Origin: Bugulina stolonifera
Taxonomy: Eukaryota; Bryozoa; Gymnolaemata; Cheilostomatida; Bugulidae
Length of the DNA: 64,000 nt
Assembly: GCA_935421135.1 (NCBI GenBank)
Contig: OW285191.1
Location: 18,926,700 to 18,990,699, forward strand
Direction of reading: 5' to 3'
Shown: one piece after another, positions 59,801 to 64,000 of the stretch
Layout of the letters: each line of letters opens with the position of its first letter
Numbering within the stretch: position 1 is the stretch's first letter
Notes under the pieces: model-generated
The model's database searches: none
Told to the model about the DNA's origin: nothing
What the model saw: the letters and a program-made list of their open reading frames with translations, nothing else
Translations under genes and position numbers: made by a program

Positions 59801-61169
59801 AATGGACCTGATACCTTTACGATCCTTTCTATTCATCTCTTCATATATCATTATCTCTTTTGTATTATAAAACTTGAAAATATTTATTGCAAGTCAATTT
59901 TCCCACGAATTATAAACTTTCGTTCAAAGTGCTTATACATTATTTCATAACACTTTGATCATACTTCCTTGGATATACTATGTGTGCAATGCAATTAATC
60001 TATCATCATGTGAATGTGCCTGTGTCACTCGTATAACATCAATATCAACTCCCCAAATTGGTAAGCATCTGTATTACACTGTAATTAACTGATGTCCTTC
60101 CTCTAATGCTATTGCTAATCAATGCTTTATGTTGCTTTCTAAGTTTTACAGACAAAGCCACAAATGTCAGGCAAAAATAATCAAATATTAAATTTTATCC
60201 TTCAGTGAAGATAGTGACTTTTGCAGTAAACTTTAAAAAAAAAAATCAATAATGAGGGTTAGTGGTATTAGCTGCTGTTGTGTAGCTTAAAGCACTATAC
60301 AGAATGTAGATTATACCCCTTTCCGACAGACAGGCATATGTAACATCACCGAGCCTACGACTCTTTAAGTCGAGCCTATATCTACACACAAAGTATAACA
60401 AGATAACCTCTATTTACTTAGCTAACAATATCAGCTGATATTAAACACCGATAGCCATGGGAAAATATACCCAAATTCTTTTCTAAAAGCGTAACAGGTG
60501 AAAATATATTGAAAGCTTTACCTTTGCTTAGGAGAATTTAATAGAAATATCCAGTGTTGAGATGTCCGTGTATTTATCGATTTACGATCCTTTATATATG
60601 ATATATATTTATATTAACTCCAGTGTATAACGCTATATTGTGTTGCAAGAGATATCCTAGGCTAGCTGTTGCTGGAAGAGTAGCTGAAAAAGTACAGGCT
60701 ACCTGTTCATGTACTGAAGTAAAACTGATGGTCTACCATCATGACAGACGAGTTGAGGCTTGAACTAATAGCTATTCTAATATTGGAATGCAAGCACAGT
60801 GTGGGAAAATGATAGTGGTCTGTATGGCTTAGTCATTATCATACCCACGTGACGACTAATCTATTGCTCTAATAGGACAAGCTAATAACTACCACAGCCT
60901 TTAGTTTGTCTCTTCATCTCTTATTCAACACGCTAATAAACTTGATATATCATTTATCACAAACTAATATCTTCTGAAAAGGATGATAAAACTATAATAC
61001 TAACACTGTATTCATGTAATCATACATTGATATGGATTTTCAAGTCCCCTTACTCAATACTTAATTGATGGACATCCTACAAACTCCCCTGATTGTATCC
61101 GTATCATTATTTTACTAAAACAAAGTTCAATGTATAAGATGGGGTTACCTTCTTATTGTTCACAAGTTT
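47820..61169. other. Long AT-rich region with no recognised gene
   Basis: About 13 kb in which I found no exon series with matching phases, no recognisable protein motif, and no tRNA or rRNA. Frames are short and of AT-driven composition. Contents noted: a (TC)n run near 51550, TACATGTA clusters (50972, 53870, 55995), a G run at 58229 and an isolated CSL-like TGTGGGAAA near 60803. It could hold distal regulatory DNA of Delta or introns of a gene outside the window. Confidence 0.55.
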
Positions 61170-61400
61170 ATCTGCTTATTTGAAAGCTCCACTTTACCTA
61201 AAAATACAATCTCCACCCTGTTTTCAATCTTCCTAAAATTTCGATAATCAGCCTTTCGTCTTTTGAATTTATGCAGTTGCCAAACCAAATTTAAACTATT
61301 ATTAATCCATGGTCCAGCTAGTTTACCACTGCCAGTTTAAAACAGACGGAGCCTTTAATATCAACTATTTTTATGATGGCTTCTTGATCAAGCTAAAAGG
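61170..61400 (-). pseudogene. Decayed LINE-like retrotransposon fragment (linker between endonuclease and reverse transcriptase)
   Basis: On the minus strand one frame reads LAGPWINNSLNLVWQLHKFK followed by RRKADYRNFRKIENRV. This resembles the PWI...K+R...FRK.RN.V stretch that precedes the reverse transcriptase of L2/CR1/RTE-like elements. Upstream, in another frame, LDQEAIIKIVDIKG resembles the preceding D-H-A-P-x-K element of the same linker. A frameshift and stops separate the two, and no reverse transcriptase core (YADD) is visible. The resemblance is from memory of the families and is weak. Confidence 0.35.
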
Positions 61401-64000
61401 CCAAATGGTCTGCTTGCATCCTTCACACGTTTACTCAACTATGCTTCTCACAGAAAAATTATATATAGTAATAGACGTGGGTATATAGATTCATTAATTT
61501 AGTGTGGCATTTGGCTTTTAGTAAAACATGTTGTGCTACTATTTGAACGATATTCACTAATCACTAGGCCATGGGATGACAACTATAATACACTCTTACT
61601 ACATTTAGTACATGACGTAACACTATAGGATGGATACATTTACAAACTCAGATTTTAACACTTTAGGAGTTGTCACACCTTTCTCGATGTCAATAGATTG
61701 AAAACGAATGATAAGATGATAATAGATAACCAATGAACATGAGTATTATATGTCGATAACCAATGAACATGAGTATTATCTTTCATTTGTGATTAAATAA
61801 CACTATATATAATAATCTATTTGTAAATTATAAATACGAATGAGTAGTTTAAATGCATATATTGTTTGTTGAAAATCAACACCATTCAAGCCAACAAAGT
61901 ATAACATTCCGTGCAGTGCTGCTTCTTGAGAATGCAACGAAAACAAAATAAATTTTTCCAAAGAAAAATAAAACAATATTTGTGAATAATTGTGTGTTTA
62001 TGTAAATGTAAGTCCATTCTATTAGCTTTCAGGTGGTGCTTTTAGCGTGTAGCGTATAAATTTTCACTGATTTATATTTTATTGTGAAAATACTCTAATA
62101 TAGCCTAAAGGCTGAAAATATGTTCAAGTGTCGTGCTAATGGAGGTATATGAGTGTTTTGATAAGTCTGTGATTGTCACGTTACATTTCTGCTGGCACGG
62201 CACACAGTCAGAAAGCGGGTTATAATAGAATTCATGTAAACCATGCATCCGCTCAGCAGCAGCTGCCAGTCATTAGCAAAAACTGATGAATATTAGAAAC
62301 TATTTGGTAAATTAAATTCTAAATAATGAGTAGATGATTATGTAAATAAAGAAATAAATTTGAATAAAGTTGAGGAAAGAGTTAGCACAGTTGTCATGAC
62401 AAAGTGCATTAGCCAGCGAGTTCAGTAAGGGTGGTAGACATAGCACCCCACCCCAAAGAAGATTTGTTTATTAGTAAAACTACTACCTGTTGTGCATTCC
62501 TAATTCTACCTAGGCATGTACCTATTACTCTGCTTTACGAGAGGACTGCTGTTACTGATGATGCATAACTGAGAGACGGACATGTACATCCAATCAGGTT
62601 AAATAACATAAATAACATTACTTGGTTCGAGAATGCCATTTGACTAATTTTACATATTTTGATAAAGTCAACCATAATTATATAATGACAGTTGCCATCT
62701 ATTTAAGTAACCTTTTTTCTATTCGTTTTAGAAGCTTCCCCGTTAATAGTAATGTTTTGCATAGTTTCATACATAAATATGAGATGCCCAGCACATTATT
62801 TTAATTAAAAAATATTAATTCAGCCAAATTGATGTCAAATTCTGATTTAGGTAACAAAGGCTAGTTGACTATACGCCATAGGCGGATATTTTACATGCAC
62901 TCTGCAGCAGCTATGAAGCAGCTACGAGATGAGACCAGAGATTATCACCGCTGGACACGGGTCAAGACTTAAAATACATCTAAAACATTCATAAGGTATT
63001 GTTGTTTGCGGGGGTCTTCTTATTTGCATTGTATTCAGATACAATCAATTCATCTTTAACATTTTCAATAATGATAATTCAATTACATTAACCAAGACAC
63101 CAAAAAACTGATGTCTCTGAGTGGTTATTGAATACTAGAGGGGTGCTTGAGCCCTCACACGACGTACTGTTATAACTGGATGACTCCGGAGGTTCATAGG
63201 TGGAGTGGGGGGGGGGGGTGTGCTGTAGCCTCTTAGTAGATGTATAGCCTAAATAACCGCACAGCTCCGGCCCCTTTTGGGTGAGATTTGTGAATCTCTC
63301 ATTTTATTCCTAATTAGGTCTTTTTAAAATAAACTTAACGTTTAAGACTATTTAAACCTGTTTAAATTAAAATTGATAATATTGAATATTTAAACTTACG
63401 TCTAACTTGTTGACTTGGATAACTGCAACTTCCTTTCCTTTATCAAACTCCACCAAATGTACCGATTACTGTAAGTGAGAATTGTCTCTCTTGACAGGAA
63501 ATCTCTCGCCAATTCTGCCTAAGCAAATTTTAAACAAATTCATTAAATACACCTTCCTGAAGACACAAACGATGTCTTGGGCACAGCAATCTGTATTCAA
63601 GGCTACATCCTATAGCTATCAGCTTTCTATCGACTAGCTGTACACAGATATGCGTGTCACAATAGCTTATCTACCCGCCCAAACAAGATTACCAAGTAAT
63701 AGATAGAGTGCAAGGTTTGTGATAAACGAATACTGTATCTATTTCTACATTTCCAAATCTTATCATTCAGCATCCAACATGTGCAGACGCGAACCATTGA
63801 CAGTGGTGTACAGCTAGCAGTACCGTAGTAGAATAAGTTCTTTACAACCATTGGATCTGAAAAACAGCTGTGAATTAAAAATTTTAAATGCAAAAACAAG
63901 ATGATACAATTAAAATTATGAGATGATCATTTTAATGAAAGTGTAGTGCTTTAGATATAGTCAACGAAAAGTGCTGGGCAGCATGGACTGAGGTGAATAC
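61401..64000. other. AT-rich region to the right edge, no gene recognised
   Basis: No coherent exon or RNA gene seen. A two-copy 30-bp repeat lies at 61725-61779 and a G run near 63209. An 80-codon minus-strand frame at 63657-63899 has no family resemblance and no clear splice context. Confidence 0.5.
61725..61779. repeat. Two-copy 30-bp direct repeat
   Basis: GATAACCAATGAACATGAGT+ATTAT occurs twice with a 30-bp period. Confidence 0.85.

Noticed and set aside
60803..60811. CSL/Su(H)-like TGTGGGAAA as a Notch response element of Delta
   Set aside because: It is isolated and about 15 kb from the Delta start; such a short motif is expected by chance.

Overview
This is eukaryotic, almost certainly metazoan, nuclear DNA. 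Genes are split into many exons with GT..AG introns. The sequence is AT-rich and full of minisatellites. One gene encodes a complete Notch ligand of the Delta type, a family known from animals. The palindromic words TACATGTA and TAGGCCTA recur throughout. I suspect a sponge or another early-branching marine invertebrate, but the sequence alone does not settle this.

Layout, left to right. (1) 1-7784, minus strand: an ALDH3-family aldehyde dehydrogenase. Its first eight coding exons are present and its C-terminus lies beyond the left edge. Its introns are swollen by three minisatellite families (about 41, 24 and 22 bp units). The 24-bp array is split by a 663-bp solo LTR with a 4-bp target duplication, and the 22-bp array by a 267-bp MITE-like element. 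(2) 7.8-10.7 kb: a divergent intergenic region. (3) 10732-24635, plus strand: a 13-exon gene for a roughly 2,889-residue Arg/Ser-rich protein. Its N-terminus resembles FLASH/CASP8AP2, the histone pre-mRNA processing and histone-locus-body factor: a DIY motif followed by a coiled coil ending in a TAR+E signature. (4) 24.6-35.3 kb: about 10.7 kb without a recognisable gene, holding a few small tandem repeats. (5) 35345-45228, minus strand: a complete Delta gene with signal peptide, MNNL, DSL, nine EGF repeats, one membrane helix, a cytoplasmic tail and a C-terminal PDZ ligand (-TTV) on a small separate exon. One exon carries an apparent one-base frameshift in a homopolymer. (6) 46.28-46.50 kb: the inferred Delta promoter and 5' non-coding exon. 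Two identical 12-bp palindromes matching the HES/E(spl) binding consensus flank two CCAAT boxes, which suggests Notch-Hes feedback on Delta. (7) 47.3-47.8 kb: a weak candidate small gene with an E2F-like site at its start. (8) 47.8-64 kb: no gene recognised, apart from a decayed LINE-like fragment near 61.3 kb.

The three genes are functionally unrelated as far as I can tell: aldehyde detoxification, nuclear histone mRNA processing and intercellular signalling. All exon models come from reading frames, splice consensus and phase agreement by eye; none is transcript-verified.
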